This document shows positions 17,139 through 26,284 of a DNA stretch of 64,000 nt, in pieces. The notes beneath the pieces were generated by a model. That model saw nothing but the letters and a program-made list of their open reading frames with translations. It ran no database searches and was not told the DNA's origin. Position 1 is the first letter of the stretch. Each line of letters opens with the position of its first letter. This DNA is from Mesorhizobium sp. YM1C-6-2 (GTDB lineage Bacteria; Pseudomonadota; Alphaproteobacteria; Rhizobiales; Rhizobiaceae). The stretch lies in the NCBI RefSeq assembly GCF_003666685.1, contig NZ_RCIZ01000011.1:103318-167317 (forward strand). Direction: 5' to 3'. A program made the position numbers and the translations under genes.

Positions 17139-18428
17139 ATGCGTCTCGGCGGCAGGCTGGCAGCAGCCATGGAAGTCCTGGACGACATCCAGCGGCGGCG
17201 CAGGCCGGCGGCGGATGCGCTGAAGGACTGGGGTCTTTCGCACCGTTTCGCCGGTTCGGGCGACCGCGCCGCGATCGGCAACATCGTCTATGACGCACTG
17301 CGCCGGAAGCGCTCGGCGGCCTGGCTCTTCGACGCCGACACGCCGCGCGCGCTCGGTTTCGGCGCGCTGCTGCTCGAATGGAACGAGACACCCGAAGGAC
17401 TGAACGGGGCGCTCCAGGACGACCGTTTCGCGCCGCAGTCCTTGACCGACGATGAAATACGCCTGTTGAAGACGCGCAGCCTGGACGAAGCGCCGGCAGA
17501 AGTCCGCGCCGACGTTCCCGACTGGTGTGCGCCATTGCTGAAGGACGCTTTCGGCGATGATTGGGTCGCGGAGGCCGCCGGCCTCGCCGCGCGCCCGCCG
17601 CTCGACTTGAGGGTCAACACGCTGAAGGCCGATCGCGAGAAGGTGCTGGCCGAGCTTTCCGGGATGCAGGCGGCGCCGACGGCGATCGCCCCGCAGGGTA
17701 TGCGCATTCCGCCGATCGACGGATCGGGCCGCCATCCGAACGTGCAGGCCGAGCCCGCCTTCCAGAAGGGCTGGTTCGAGGTGCAGGACGAGGGTTCGCA
17801 GGTGGTGGCGGCGCTGGCGGGGGCGACGCCCGGCATGCAGGTGCTCGACTATTGCGCAGGCGCCGGCGGCAAGACGCTGGCGCTGTCGGCGGCGATGGAA
17901 AACCGCGGCCAGATCTTCGCCCATGATTCGGAAAAGGCGCGGCTTGCTCCGATCTTCGACCGGCTGAGGCGGTCGGAGAACCGCAACGTCCAGGTGGTGG
18001 CGAAGCCGCAGGACCTCGCGGCTCTCGAAGGGCAGATGGACCTCGTGCTCGTCGACGCGCCATGCACCGGCTCGGGCACCTGGCGCCGGAGGCCGGACGC
18101 GAAATGGCGGCTTTCGGAAAAGCAGCTCGGCGTGCGCACCGGCGAACAGCGGGCGATCCTCGATGCGGCCAAGGCCTATGTGAAGCCGGGCGGCCGTCTC
18201 GTCTACATCACCTGCTCGGTCTTTCCCGCCGAGAATGCCGGCCAGATCGATGCGTTCCTCGGTCGGGAACAGGGCTTCGCGCCGGTCGACCATGACGGCC
18301 TGTGGCAGGAAAAGTTCCCCGGTTGCCCGAACCTCGCCCGGATCGACCGAGAGCGCGGGATTTCGCTGACGCCGGCGCGCAGCAGCACCGACGGCTTCTA
18401 CTTCGCGGCCCTGGAGAAGAAGGGCTGA
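17139..18428 (+). CDS. RsmB-like rRNA (cytosine-C5) methyltransferase
   Basis: This 429-residue SAM-dependent methyltransferase belongs to the NOL1/NOP2/Sun (RsmB) family that modifies cytosine in 16S rRNA. The SAM motif is VLDYCAGAGGKTLALSA near residue 238. The two catalytic cysteine motifs are DAPCTGSGTWRRRPDAKW and ITCSVFPAEN. The N-terminal NusB-like region is shortened compared with E. coli RsmB, as is common in alphaproteobacteria, so the exact rRNA target stays open. An ATG at 17169 is an alternative start. Confidence 0.88.
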   Translation: MRLGGRLAAAMEVLDDIQRRRRPAADALKDWGLSHRFAGSGDRAAIGNIVYDALRRKRSAAWLFDADTPRALGFGALLLEWNETPEGLNGALQDDRFAPQSLTDDEIRLLKTRSLDEAPAEVRADVPDWCAPLLKDAFGDDWVAEAAGLAARPPLDLRVNTLKADREKVLAELSGMQAAPTAIAPQGMRIPPIDGSGRHPNVQAEPAFQKGWFEVQDEGSQVVAALAGATPGMQVLDYCAGAGGKTLALSAAMENRGQIFAHDSEKARLAPIFDRLRRSENRNVQVVAKPQDLAALEGQMDLVLVDAPCTGSGTWRRRPDAKWRLSEKQLGVRTGEQRAILDAAKAYVKPGGRLVYITCSVFPAENAGQIDAFLGREQGFAPVDHDGLWQEKFPGCPNLARIDRERGISLTPARSSTDGFYFAALEKKG

Positions 18429-18496
18429 TCCCCCTTGATATTCGGCCGCCCCGCTTCAGATAGGTCGGGATCGAAGCGGTTTTGGGCGGGATTCCT

Positions 18497-18949
18497 GTGA
18501 CGGTTCGTGCAGCGCTGGTCCCTTTTATTCTCCTGGTCGTCGGCGGTGGCCTGTTGATCGGTTTCTTCACCGCGCCGGGACCGTGGTACGAGATGCTTGC
18601 GAAGCCGTCCTTCAATCCGCCGAACTGGCTCTTCGGCCCGGTCTGGACGATCCTCTACGTGCTCATCGCCATAGCCGGCTGGCGCGTCTGGCAGCGCGAG
18701 CGCGGCGGTCGCGCCATGAAGCTCTGGTGGCTTCAACTGATGTTGAACTTCCTCTGGTCGCCGGTCTTCTTCGGGCTGGAGCGGACCGGGCCGGCATTGG
18801 CCGTCATCCTCGCTCTGCTTGCCGTTATTCTCGCCTTCATCGCCGCCGCCTGGAGGCTCGACCGGCCGTCCGCCTGGCTCTTTGTCCCCTATGCGGCCTG
18901 GGTCGCCTTCGCGTCGCTGCTCAACGCGGCGATCTGGCGGTTGAACTGA
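18497..18949 (+). CDS. tspO: TspO/MBR family tryptophan-rich sensory protein
   Basis: This roughly 150-residue protein has five hydrophobic helices and the family signatures KPSFNPPNWLFGPVWTILY near the first loop and LWWLQLMLNFLWSPVFFG in the middle. TspO proteins bind porphyrins and cholesterol-like ligands in the outer or inner membrane and influence tetrapyrrole-related stress responses. The GTG at 18497 is preferred, with GGGCGGGA just upstream. A TTG at 18482 is possible. The gene follows the methyltransferase by about 70 bases. Confidence 0.9.
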   Translation: MTVRAALVPFILLVVGGGLLIGFFTAPGPWYEMLAKPSFNPPNWLFGPVWTILYVLIAIAGWRVWQRERGGRAMKLWWLQLMLNFLWSPVFFGLERTGPALAVILALLAVILAFIAAAWRLDRPSAWLFVPYAAWVAFASLLNAAIWRLN

Positions 18950-19082
18950 CCTCCATCGCCAAGGCCCGTCCGGAGTTTACAAAAGCGTTCGCGTCGGCAA
19001 TTGTCGCGGAGGCTTCGGCATTTCGCAGGCTGCGCGCCGCAGTCAATTCTGGTTCCGCCCGGCGCGCAGACAAAAGAGCATC

Positions 19083-19853
19083 ATGGATGAATTCTGGAGC
19101 CACATAACCCACCCGCAAGTCATCGTCGGACATCTCAGCTACCTGCTTGCCGTCGTCGCCGTCAGCATGAGCAGCATGCGCTGGCTGCGCGTCTTCGCGA
19201 TCGCCAGCGGCGTGGCCGGGATCCTCTATTACGGCCTCATCCTGTCCGACCGGGTCAGCGTCGCCTGGGAAATCATCTTCACGCTGGTCAATGTCGCCCA
19301 ACTGTCCATTCTCCTCCTGGCCGGGCGCTTCCGCAGGCACAGCGCCGACGAGCAGCTTCTGATAGAGACCGTGCTGCCCAATCTCGAACGCAGCCAGCGG
19401 CACAGGCTCCTGAAACTGGCCGACTGGCAGGTGCGCGAGCCCGGCGACGTCCTGATGGAGCAGGATCAGGAACGCCCCAACCTGACCTTCATCGCAAGCG
19501 GGGCCGCCAGCATCGAGTGCGACCAGGCCCTGGTCGGCGTATGCGGGCCGGGCGATTTCCTCGGTGAAATGAGCTTCCTGACCGGCCGGCCCGCATCGGC
19601 GACCGTGCGGGTCGCCAACGAGACGCGTTGCTGCACATTCGACGTGGTAGCGCTGAAGGCCCTGCTGGACAGGAATCCGGGCCTGCGGCAGGCGCTGGAG
19701 GAGGGTTTCAACCGCAACCTCGTCGGCAAGCTGGAGCGGATGAACGCCGCCAACAGTGCGCGCCGGTCGGATGCGCCGCCGCAGCCGACCGCCGAGAACG
19801 CCGCCATGGAAGAAGCCGGGCGCGCGCCGGCCGAATCGTTGAACGGCGGCTGA
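19083..19853 (+). CDS. Membrane protein with cyclic-nucleotide-binding domain
   Basis: This 256-residue protein starts with three hydrophobic segments within residues 10-80, for example VIVGHLSYLLAVVAVSMS. A cyclic-nucleotide-binding beta barrel follows from about 105 to 215. The phosphate-binding cassette appears as CGPGDFLGEMSFLTGRPASA, which keeps the Gly-Glu pair but has a non-standard end. There is no DNA-binding domain, so it is a membrane sensor rather than a Crp-type regulator. The overall layout recalls Popeye-domain proteins. The C-terminal tail from about 220 is polar and disordered. Confidence 0.8.
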   Translation: MDEFWSHITHPQVIVGHLSYLLAVVAVSMSSMRWLRVFAIASGVAGILYYGLILSDRVSVAWEIIFTLVNVAQLSILLLAGRFRRHSADEQLLIETVLPNLERSQRHRLLKLADWQVREPGDVLMEQDQERPNLTFIASGAASIECDQALVGVCGPGDFLGEMSFLTGRPASATVRVANETRCCTFDVVALKALLDRNPGLRQALEEGFNRNLVGKLERMNAANSARRSDAPPQPTAENAAMEEAGRAPAESLNGG

Positions 19854-19937
19854 TCAATCTTTGTTGCACTGCACAAAACCGGATTGCACGGCTCGGCGCC
19901 CTTTGCCATAAGCGTTCCGCGAAAAAGGTCGAATGCC

Positions 19938-20399
19938 GTGTGTGCTGCGAAGATCATCCCGGATCCGGACTATGAGGAGCGCGTGCGCGCTTCCTTCGCG
20001 CGTCAGAACGCCATGGCGACGATCGGCGCGCGCCTGACGCTGGTGACGCCGGGCATCGTCGAGATCGAGATGCCGTTCTCGCCGGCGCTGACCCAGCAGC
20101 ACGGCTTCCTGCATGCCGGCGTGATTTCGACCGCGCTGGATTCGGCCTGCGGCTATGCCGCGCTCTCGATCATGCCGGGAAACGCCGCCGTGCTGACCAT
20201 CGAGTTCAAGGTCAATCTTCTGGCGCCGGGCAGGGGCACGCGCTTCCTGTTCCGTGGCTCAGTCACCAAGCCCGGCCGCACCATTGTCGTCGCCGACGGA
20301 CAGGCCTATGCCATCGGGGCGGACGAAGAGGCCAAGCTCATCGCGACCATGACGGGCACGATGATGACGGTCGTCGGCCGCGAGGGCATGGAGGGGTAG
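19938..20399 (+). CDS. PaaI-family hotdog thioesterase
   Basis: This 153-residue protein has a single hotdog fold. The conserved QQHGFLHAGVISTALDSACG carries the HG...HAG...D pattern of the PaaI/acyl-CoA thioesterase family, so it probably hydrolyses acyl-CoA. The GTG at 19938 is preferred because AAAGG lies at 19924-19928. A TTG at 19884 would add 18 residues that do not resemble the family. It ends three bases before the nucleosidase start codon, so the two genes are likely co-transcribed. Confidence 0.82.
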   Translation: MCAAKIIPDPDYEERVRASFARQNAMATIGARLTLVTPGIVEIEMPFSPALTQQHGFLHAGVISTALDSACGYAALSIMPGNAAVLTIEFKVNLLAPGRGTRFLFRGSVTKPGRTIVVADGQAYAIGADEEAKLIATMTGTMMTVVGREGMEG

Positions 20400-20402
20400 A
20401 TA

Positions 20403-21038
20403 GTGCCACCGTTAGCCACGCTTGCCGGCAAGAGGGTTCTCTTCGCCATGGCGGCGGACGCCGAGTACGGCCCGCATCTGAAGGCGATCTTCACGCCGCT
20501 GATGACCGGCGTCGGCCCCGTCGAGGCAAGCATTGCCCTGACCAGGGCGCTTGTCGAACTCAAGGCCGCCGGAACGCTGCCCGACCTCGTGGTGTCGCTC
20601 GGCTCCGCCGGCAGCCGCCGCTTGAAGCGCACCGAGGTCTACCAGGCCGTCTCGGTGACCTACCGCGACATGAACGCCTCGGCTTTCGGCTTCGAGAAGG
20701 GTGTGACGCCCTTCCTCGACCTGCCGGCTACTCAGATGCTTCCGATCAGGATTCCCGGCGTGAAGGAGGCGACGATCTCGACCGGCGCGACCATCATCGC
20801 CAACTCGGCCTTCGACGCCATCGCGGAGGACATGGTCGACATGGAGACCTATGCCTGCCTGCGTGCATGCCAGGGTTTCGGTGTACCGCTGGTCGGCCTG
20901 CGCGGCATCTCCGACGGCGACACCGACGTCGACCACATCAGCCACTGGCTTGAATATCTCCACGTGGTGGACGAGAAGCTTGCCGATGCCGTCAACAAGC
21001 TCGAGACGGCGATCGCCGACGGCACGATCCGCATTTGA
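20403..21038 (+). CDS. 5'-methylthioadenosine/S-adenosylhomocysteine nucleosidase-like protein
   Basis: This 211-residue protein belongs to the PNP/UDP phosphorylase superfamily. Motifs are FTPLMTGVGPVEASIALTRA near the N-terminus, VVSLGSAGS, and the substrate site DMETYACLRAC followed by GLRGISDGD, where Met-Glu and Asp match the MTA/SAH nucleosidase active site. The reaction would be cleavage of MTA or SAH to adenine in methionine salvage. The start is GTG with GGAGG eight bases upstream. It follows the thioesterase directly. Confidence 0.85.
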   Translation: MPPLATLAGKRVLFAMAADAEYGPHLKAIFTPLMTGVGPVEASIALTRALVELKAAGTLPDLVVSLGSAGSRRLKRTEVYQAVSVTYRDMNASAFGFEKGVTPFLDLPATQMLPIRIPGVKEATISTGATIIANSAFDAIAEDMVDMETYACLRACQGFGVPLVGLRGISDGDTDVDHISHWLEYLHVVDEKLADAVNKLETAIADGTIRI

Positions 21039-21158
21039 CGGGGTTGGCTCACCTGCCGCATGAGGCGGTTGAATCAGGCTCCGAGCCGCATGAATCAGCT
21101 TGAAAGGCAAATGGCGCAACCCATTGCGTCGACTCATACTTTTCTTTAAACGCCCGCC

Positions 21159-22736
21159 ATGAAGCACGCCGCGCACCCCGACAGCATCCTGATCATCGAT
21201 TTCGGCAGCCAGGTCACCCAGCTGATCGCGCGCCGCGTCCGCGAGGCGGGCGTCTACTGCGAGATCCATCCCTTCCAGAACGCGGCCGAAGCCTTCGAGC
21301 GGCTGCAACCAAAGGGCGTCATCTTTTCCGGCGGGCCGGCCTCGGTCACCACTGAAGGCAGCCCGCGGGCGCCGCAGGCGGTGTTCGACAGCGGCGTGCC
21401 GATCCTCGGCATCTGCTACGGCCAGCAGACGCTTGCCCACCAGCTCGGCGGCACGGTCGAGGGCGGCCACGCCGCTGAGTTCGGGCGTGCCGACATTGAG
21501 ATCAAGGCCGCAAGCCCGCTGTTCGAAGGGTTCTGGCAGGTGGGCGGACGCTATCCTGTCTGGATGAGCCACGGCGACCGGGTCACGCAGCTGCCAGAAG
21601 GTTTCGAGGTCATCGCGACCTCCGAGAACGCGCCCTTCGCCATCGCCGCCGACGAGGGCCGGCGCTACTATTCGACGATGTTCCACCCGGAAGTGGTGCA
21701 CACGCCCGACGGCGCCAAGCTGCTGTCGAACTTCGTGCACGGGATCGTCGGGCTGAAATCCGACTGGACGATGTCGGCCTATCGCGCCGAGATGATCAGG
21801 AAGATCCGCGAGCAGGTGGGAAGCGGGCGGGTGATCTGCGGCCTGTCCGGCGGCGTCGATTCCTCGGTGGCCGCGGTGCTGATCCATGAGGCGATCGGCG
21901 ACCAGCTCACCTGCATCTTCGTCGACCACGGCCTGATGCGCCTCAACGAGGCGGACGAGGTCGTGAAGATGTTCCGCGATCACTACAACATCCCGCTGGT
22001 TCACGTGGACGCGTCGGACCTGTTCCTTACCCAGCTTGCCGGCGAAACCGACCCGGAGGTAAAGCGGAAGACGATCGGCCGCCTGTTCATCGAGGTGTTC
22101 GAGGCGGAAGCCGCCAAGATCGCCGAGGACGGCAAGGGTGCGCCAAAATTCCTGGCGCAAGGCACGCTCTATCCCGACGTCATCGAGAGCGTCTCCTTCT
22201 CCGGCGGCCCGTCGGTGACCATCAAGAGCCACCATAATGTCGGCGGCCTGCCCGAGCGCATGAACATGAAGCTCGTCGAGCCGCTGCGCGAGCTCTTCAA
22301 GGACGAGGTGAGGGCGCTTGGCCGCGAACTCGGCTTACCCGACCGCTTCATCGGCCGCCACCCGTTCCCGGGTCCTGGCCTCGCCATCCGCTGCCCGGGT
22401 GGGGTCACCCGCGAAAAGCTTGACATATTGCGCAAGGCCGACGCGATCTATCTGGACGAGATCCGCAAGGCCGGCCTCTACGACACGATCTGGCAGGCCT
22501 TTGCGGTGCTGTTGCCGGTGCAGACGGTCGGTGTGATGGGCGACTACCGCACCTACGATTTCGTCTGCGCGCTGCGCGCCGTCACCTCGGTCGACGGCAT
22601 GACCGCCGACTTCTATCCCTACGACATGAACTTCCTCGGCCGCACCGCGACCCGCATCATCAACGAAGTGCGCGGCATCAACCGCGTCGTCTATGATGTC
22701 ACCAGCAAGCCGCCAGGCACGATCGAGTGGGAATGA
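21159..22736 (+). CDS. guaA: GMP synthase (glutamine-hydrolysing)
   Basis: This 525-residue protein makes GMP from XMP with ATP and glutamine. The amidotransferase domain carries the catalytic cysteine in [15 protein letters not shown] and the histidine in MFHPEVVH. The ATP pyrophosphatase loop is [12 protein letters not shown], and the C-terminal dimerisation domain ends in KPPGTIEWE. The 3' end appears to be the attachment site of the element that follows, because a P4-type integrase gene begins about 300 bases downstream. The reading frame and C-terminus are intact. Confidence 0.97.
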   Translation: MKHAAHPDSILIIDFGSQVTQLIARRVREAGVYCEIHPFQNAAEAFERLQPKGVIFSGGPASVTTEGSPRAPQAVFDSGVPILGICYGQQTLAHQLGGTVEGGHAAEFGRADIEIKAASPLFEGFWQVGGRYPVWMSHGDRVTQLPEGFEVIATSENAPFAIAADEGRRYYSTMFHPEVVHTPDGAKLLSNFVHGIVGLKSDWTMSAYRAEMIRKIREQVGSGRVICGLSGGVDSSVAAVLIHEAIGDQLTCIFVDHGLMRLNEADEVVKMFRDHYNIPLVHVDASDLFLTQLAGETDPEVKRKTIGRLFIEVFEAEAAKIAEDGKGAPKFLAQGTLYPDVIESVSFSGGPSVTIKSHHNVGGLPERMNMKLVEPLRELFKDEVRALGRELGLPDRFIGRHPFPGPGLAIRCPGGVTREKLDILRKADAIYLDEIRKAGLYDTIWQAFAVLLPVQTVGVMGDYRTYDFVCALRAVTSVDGMTADFYPYDMNFLGRTATRIINEVRGINRVVYDVTSKPPGTIEWE

Positions 22737-22848
22737 TTCAGGCCCATCCAAACGCCGCCGACAACGCGCCAGAATTTCCCCTAATACTCTGATTAAAAAT
22801 ATTTTTTTATCCGCCACCTATCGAGACCTATCGGTGGGTAGCAATCAC

Positions 22849-23011
22849 AAGTACCGTCACGATTGACGGTGCTCGCTCATATTGATCACGGCCGTCTCAG
22901 AAAGTACCGTCGCAAGAGTTGAGGATCGTGACGGTACTTTTTTCAACGTAAGACACTGATAACAAAGTGATTTAGGCGTCACGAACCTCCCAAAACCGCA
23001 TGACGGTACTT
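22849..23011. repeat. Four copies of AAGTACCGTC, candidate integrase arm sites at the left end
   Basis: AAGTACCGTC occurs at 22849-22858 and 22902-22911, and its reverse complement GACGGTACTT at 22930-22939 and 23002-23011. A partial copy, TTGACGGT, lies at 22863-22870. The copies sit between the guaA stop and the integrase start, where arm-type sites of tyrosine recombinases are expected. Copies 2 and 3 also form an inverted repeat with an 18-base spacer. Confidence 0.6.
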
Positions 23012-23029
23012 TTCGGAGGCTGCGCGAAC

Positions 23030-24286
23030 ATGTTGACGGACGCTGCGCTTAAGGCGCTGAAACCAAAAGGCAAAGTCTACAAGGTGTCAGACAGGGACGG
23101 CATGTATGCCCGTGTCACGCCGACAGGTCTGATCTCATTCAGCCTGGATTACCGGCTGAATGGGCGCCGCGAGACCGTCTATCTCGGCAGGTACGGACGT
23201 GACGGCATTTCGCTCGCACGGGCTCGCGAACTCTGCCTGGACGCCAAACGCGCAGTCCGAGAGGGCCGCTCACCCGCAATTGAAAAACAGCGCGAGAAGC
23301 GCCGCCTGAAAGAGGCCAAGAGCTTCGGTCAGTTCGGCGAGAAGTGGCTGGACAAGGCTCCGATGGCGGACAGTACCAGAGCGATGCGGCGCTCGATCTT
23401 CGATCGAGAGTTGCTGCCCGTCTGGCGCAACCGGCTGCTGCGCGAAATCACCCCAGATGATCTGAGAGCTCTCTGCGCCAAGATCGTCGATCGCGGTGCG
23501 CCTGCAACGGCCATCCACGTCCGCGACATCCTCAAGCAGATCTACAGTTTCGCGATCCTGCACGGCGAGAAGGTGCCCAATCCCGCCGATGAAGTCGGCC
23601 CAGCTTCGATTGCTGCATTTCGGCCCAGAGACCGTGCGCTTTCACCGACAGAGATCCGCATCATGCTGAGGCAACTGGAGCATGTCCCGACTTTGCCGAC
23701 CATTCGCCTCGGCATGAAGCTCTTCCTGCTGACGATGGTTCGTAAAAGCGAGCTGCAGGACGCCGTATGGGACGAAGTGGACTTCGAGAACGCGGTTTGG
23801 AGCATTCCGAAGGAGCGGATGAAGCGCTCCAAGCCACACAATGTGTATCTTTCCCGACAGGCGCTCGACATCATGATCGCGCTCAAGACCTGTGCCGGCA
23901 ATTCCCGGTATCTGCTGCCCTCGCGTTACGATGCGGATGCCCCAATGTCGCGGGCGACGTTCAACCGCATCACCTACGCGGTGGTCGATCTGGCGCAGAA
24001 GGAGGGGCTGCCGCTCGAGCCGTTTACAGTCCATGATTTGCGACGGACCGGCTCAACGCTGCTGAATGAACTCGGTTTCAACAGCGACTGGATCGAGAAA
24101 TGCCTCGCCCACGAGGACGGGCGATCTTCGCGCGGCGTCTACAACAAGGCAGAGTACGAGGTTCAGCGCCGCCATATGCTCCAGGAATGGTCGGACGTCG
24201 TTGACGCATGGGTGGAAGGTCGCAAGCGGCCTGTCACCCTTCTCCCCCCGACCATGCCTATGCTTGAGCCCGACCCTGCCCTTTGA
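23030..24286 (+). CDS. P4-type tyrosine integrase
   Basis: This 418-residue site-specific recombinase has an N-terminal arm-binding domain (DUF4102, from MLTDAALKALKPKGKVYKV), then the core-binding and catalytic domains. Catalytic residues are seen as the Arg in TMVRKSELQ, HDLRRTG (His-x-x-Arg) and the Tyr in SRGVYNKAEY. Its place directly after guaA suggests insertion at the guaA 3' end, as described for IntG of Mesorhizobium ICEs. The ATG at 23030 is chosen with GGAGG about ten bases upstream. The ATG at 23000 lies within a repeat site. Confidence 0.9.
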   Translation: MLTDAALKALKPKGKVYKVSDRDGMYARVTPTGLISFSLDYRLNGRRETVYLGRYGRDGISLARARELCLDAKRAVREGRSPAIEKQREKRRLKEAKSFGQFGEKWLDKAPMADSTRAMRRSIFDRELLPVWRNRLLREITPDDLRALCAKIVDRGAPATAIHVRDILKQIYSFAILHGEKVPNPADEVGPASIAAFRPRDRALSPTEIRIMLRQLEHVPTLPTIRLGMKLFLLTMVRKSELQDAVWDEVDFENAVWSIPKERMKRSKPHNVYLSRQALDIMIALKTCAGNSRYLLPSRYDADAPMSRATFNRITYAVVDLAQKEGLPLEPFTVHDLRRTGSTLLNELGFNSDWIEKCLAHEDGRSSRGVYNKAEYEVQRRHMLQEWSDVVDAWVEGRKRPVTLLPPTMPMLEPDPAL

Positions 24287-24536
24287 CCGGCCGGAACTTC
24301 CGCTGGGCGACGTCGGGGTGTTTGGCGCGCGGGATTGGCCGCGTGCGCCGGCTTTCGAGCCACGCTTCGACCTCGGCAAGATCCCAGACGACGCATCTGG
24401 GTGAAAGGGCAAAGCGGCGAGGAAATTCTCCGCGCTGCTCCATTTCGTAAATGGTGCTGTCCGCCAGAGGAACGATTTCTCGCAGTTCATTCCTTCGGAT
24501 CGAACGTTTGACGGGCCGGTCGCTAACGGATGGCAT
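24258..24536 (-). CDS. AlpA/RdfS-like excisionase (recombination directionality factor)
   Basis: This 92-residue protein has an AlpA-type winged helix: RRNELREIVPLADSTIYEMEQRGEFPRRF, a DNA-binding helix block, then VWDLAEVEAWLESRR. In Mesorhizobium ICEs a protein of this type, RdfS, drives excision with the integrase. Its 3' end overlaps the convergent integrase gene by 29 bases. The ATG at 24536 is preceded by AGGAG six bases upstream. Control by the FseA/QseM module at 42 kb is likely by analogy only. (The longest motif is quoted in two parts in practice: RRNELREIVPLADST and IYEMEQRGEFPRRF.). Confidence 0.85.
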   Translation of the reverse strand: MPSVSDRPVKRSIRRNELREIVPLADSTIYEMEQRGEFPRRFALSPRCVVWDLAEVEAWLESRRTRPIPRAKHPDVAQRKFRPVKGQGRAQA

Positions 24537-24721
24537 CTGCAGCTCCTGATCGTGGTGCGGTGATGCGATTGGAGCCGATATGTGCCGATAAGGGCCAGCA
24601 GAAATTGGCCGCGGCGTATGGTCGGCGGCCATGGCGTGCAGATCGGACAGGCTTGATGCTGATCGCGGTCTCTTCTCGGGCGGGTCTCCCCCTTTTAGGC
24701 ATCACCTCGGCTCCTAGAGTG

Positions 24722-24799
24722 AGAGTGCGGACGGGGTTTGCCGTGACGGGTTGAAGGTCGGGAGAGAGGCTTCCGGCGCCCGTCGCGGAGACAATCCCG
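24722..24799 (+). promoter_or_regulatory. Structured 5' leader, copy A, before ardC-like gene
   Basis: The core is GTGACGGGTTGAAGGTCGGG (24743-24762), then AGAGAGGCTTCCGGCGCCCG and TC to 24784. The outer stem pairs GACGGG with CCCGTC. The inner stem pairs GTCGGGAG with CTTCCGGC. Two other genes in the element, at 26285 and 29122, have nearly the same leader. Similarity also extends upstream (AGAGTGCGG). Confidence 0.7.
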
Positions 24800-25759
24800 A
24801 TGGCCAGACAGAACCGTGCCGCACGCGACGGCGGCGCCCGCACCAATCTCTATGACGAGATCACCGCGAAAATCATCAACGAGCTGGAGCAAGGGCGGTT
24901 GCCCTGGGTCCAGCCCTGGGGCACGGCGGCGAAGGCGCCGCTCGCGATGCCGAAGAATGCCGCGACGGCCCGGCAATATTCCGGGATCAACATCCTGATC
25001 CTCTGGGGCGCCGTTGTTCAATACGGCTATCCGACCCAGCACTGGCTGACTTTCCGCCAGGCCCTGTCGCTCGGCGGCAATGTCCGGAAAGGCGAGCGCG
25101 GCACGACCGTCGTCTATGCCGACCGCTTCACGCCCGAGGATGAGAAGCGCCGCGCGCGGGAGACGGGGGAGGAAGCTGGCAGCATCCCGTTCCTCAAGCG
25201 CTTCACCGTGTTCAACACGGCGCAATGCGAGGGCTTGCCTGAGGATGTTGCTGTCGAGGCGCCGCCACCGCCGCCCCACACGATCGAGCCAAGGGTCGAG
25301 ACGCTGATCCGGGCGACCGGAATCGACTTTCGCATCGGCGGGAGCCAGGCCTTCTATGTTCCAGCGCACGATTACGTTCAGGTGCCGCCGCCACAGGCCT
25401 ATTTCGAGCCGATCGACTGGCACCGGACCGCACTGCACGAGCTGGGGCACGCTACGGGCCATGCCTCCCGGCTCGGGCGGGATATGTCGGGCCGCTTCGG
25501 CACCAGGAAATACGCATTCGAAGAACTGGTCGCCGAAATGAACGCGGCCTTCTGCTGCGCCTCGATCGGCGTTGTGCCGACCGTACGCCATGCCGACTAC
25601 ATCGGCTCCTGGCTCGAGGTGCTGCGCGAGGATAACCGGGCCATCGTCCGCGCGGCTTCCCAGGCCGGCAAGGCGGCCGATTGGCTGCTGGCACGTCTGC
25701 CCGCCGAAGACACTGGCGAAGCGGATACTGCATCGACGGATCGGAGGGCCGCGGCATGA
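24800..25759 (+). CDS. ArdC-like antirestriction / metallopeptidase protein
   Basis: This 319-residue protein has an N-terminal ArdC single-strand DNA-binding domain (DUF1738), with YDEITAKIINELEQGRLPW and GINILILWG. A C-terminal zincin domain carries the HELGH motif near residue 213. ArdC proteins on conjugative plasmids protect incoming DNA from restriction in the new host. It is the first gene of the element backbone after the integrase module, and it overlaps the next gene as ATGA. It is preceded by a hairpin leader shared with two other genes. Confidence 0.88.
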   Translation: MARQNRAARDGGARTNLYDEITAKIINELEQGRLPWVQPWGTAAKAPLAMPKNAATARQYSGINILILWGAVVQYGYPTQHWLTFRQALSLGGNVRKGERGTTVVYADRFTPEDEKRRARETGEEAGSIPFLKRFTVFNTAQCEGLPEDVAVEAPPPPPHTIEPRVETLIRATGIDFRIGGSQAFYVPAHDYVQVPPPQAYFEPIDWHRTALHELGHATGHASRLGRDMSGRFGTRKYAFEELVAEMNAAFCCASIGVVPTVRHADYIGSWLEVLREDNRAIVRAASQAGKAADWLLARLPAEDTGEADTASTDRRAAA

Positions 25760-26160
25760 TCCTCCTGACCAGCACCCAGCGCGAGCAGCTCCTCGCCAAT
25801 GGCCGCCAGAGCGATGTCGACCACGTCCCCGTGGTAAAATTCTTCAATCCGTTGGGTAGCGGCGTCTGGCTTGCCACCGAATTGGATAGAGACGGTGACA
25901 TCCTGTTCGGCCTCGCCGATCTGGGATTTCCAGAGCTTGGAAGCTGGAGCCTTGGCGCAATGCAGGCGGTCCGCTTGCCCTTTGACATGAGGATCGAGCG
26001 CGATCTGCACTTCACCGGCGATTTTCCGATCTCGGTCTGGGCCGACATGGCGCGGCGGGCCGGTGGCATCCGCGAGGCCGAGCGCATTCTTTACTCAGGC
26101 GCCCGAGCCCCCTCCACGCCGACCCCGAAACCGACCGATACGCAAAGCCGGAAACACTGA
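25756..26160 (+). CDS. DUF2958 domain protein
   Basis: This 134-residue protein starts MILLTSTQREQLLANGRQ and contains PVVKFFNPLGSGVWLATEL and FGLADLGFPELGSW, the typical DUF2958 core found in plasmid and ICE backbones. Its function is not known. The start codon overlaps the ardC stop as ATGA, so the two are translationally coupled. The C-terminal 15 residues are low complexity, rich in Thr, Pro and Lys. Confidence 0.85.
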   Translation: MILLTSTQREQLLANGRQSDVDHVPVVKFFNPLGSGVWLATELDRDGDILFGLADLGFPELGSWSLGAMQAVRLPFDMRIERDLHFTGDFPISVWADMARRAGGIREAERILYSGARAPSTPTPKPTDTQSRKH

Positions 26161-26202
26161 AGCCCGCTTCTCCGGCTTTGCGATTTTGCGCCGCTCTCTT
26201 GA

Positions 26203-26284
26203 GAGGAAGAGGGCGGCGCTTTGCTTCGTGACGGGTCGGTGGCCGGAGAGAGAGTCTCCCGGCGCCCGTCATGGAGTAAGGCAT
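26203..26284 (+). promoter_or_regulatory. Structured 5' leader, copy B, before parB-like gene
   Basis: The core is GTGACGGGTCGGTGGCCGGA (26228-26247), continuing GAGAGAGTCTCCCGGCGCCC and GTC to 26270. The stems GACGGG/CCCGTC and GCCGGAGA/TCTCCCGGC are kept. The sequence is close to copies A and C although the genes downstream are unrelated. Confidence 0.7.

Noticed and set aside
22791..22812. AT-rich run after guaA as a terminator
   Set aside because: AAAAATATTTTTTT can fold only into a weak AT stem, and no GC-rich stem precedes the T-run.
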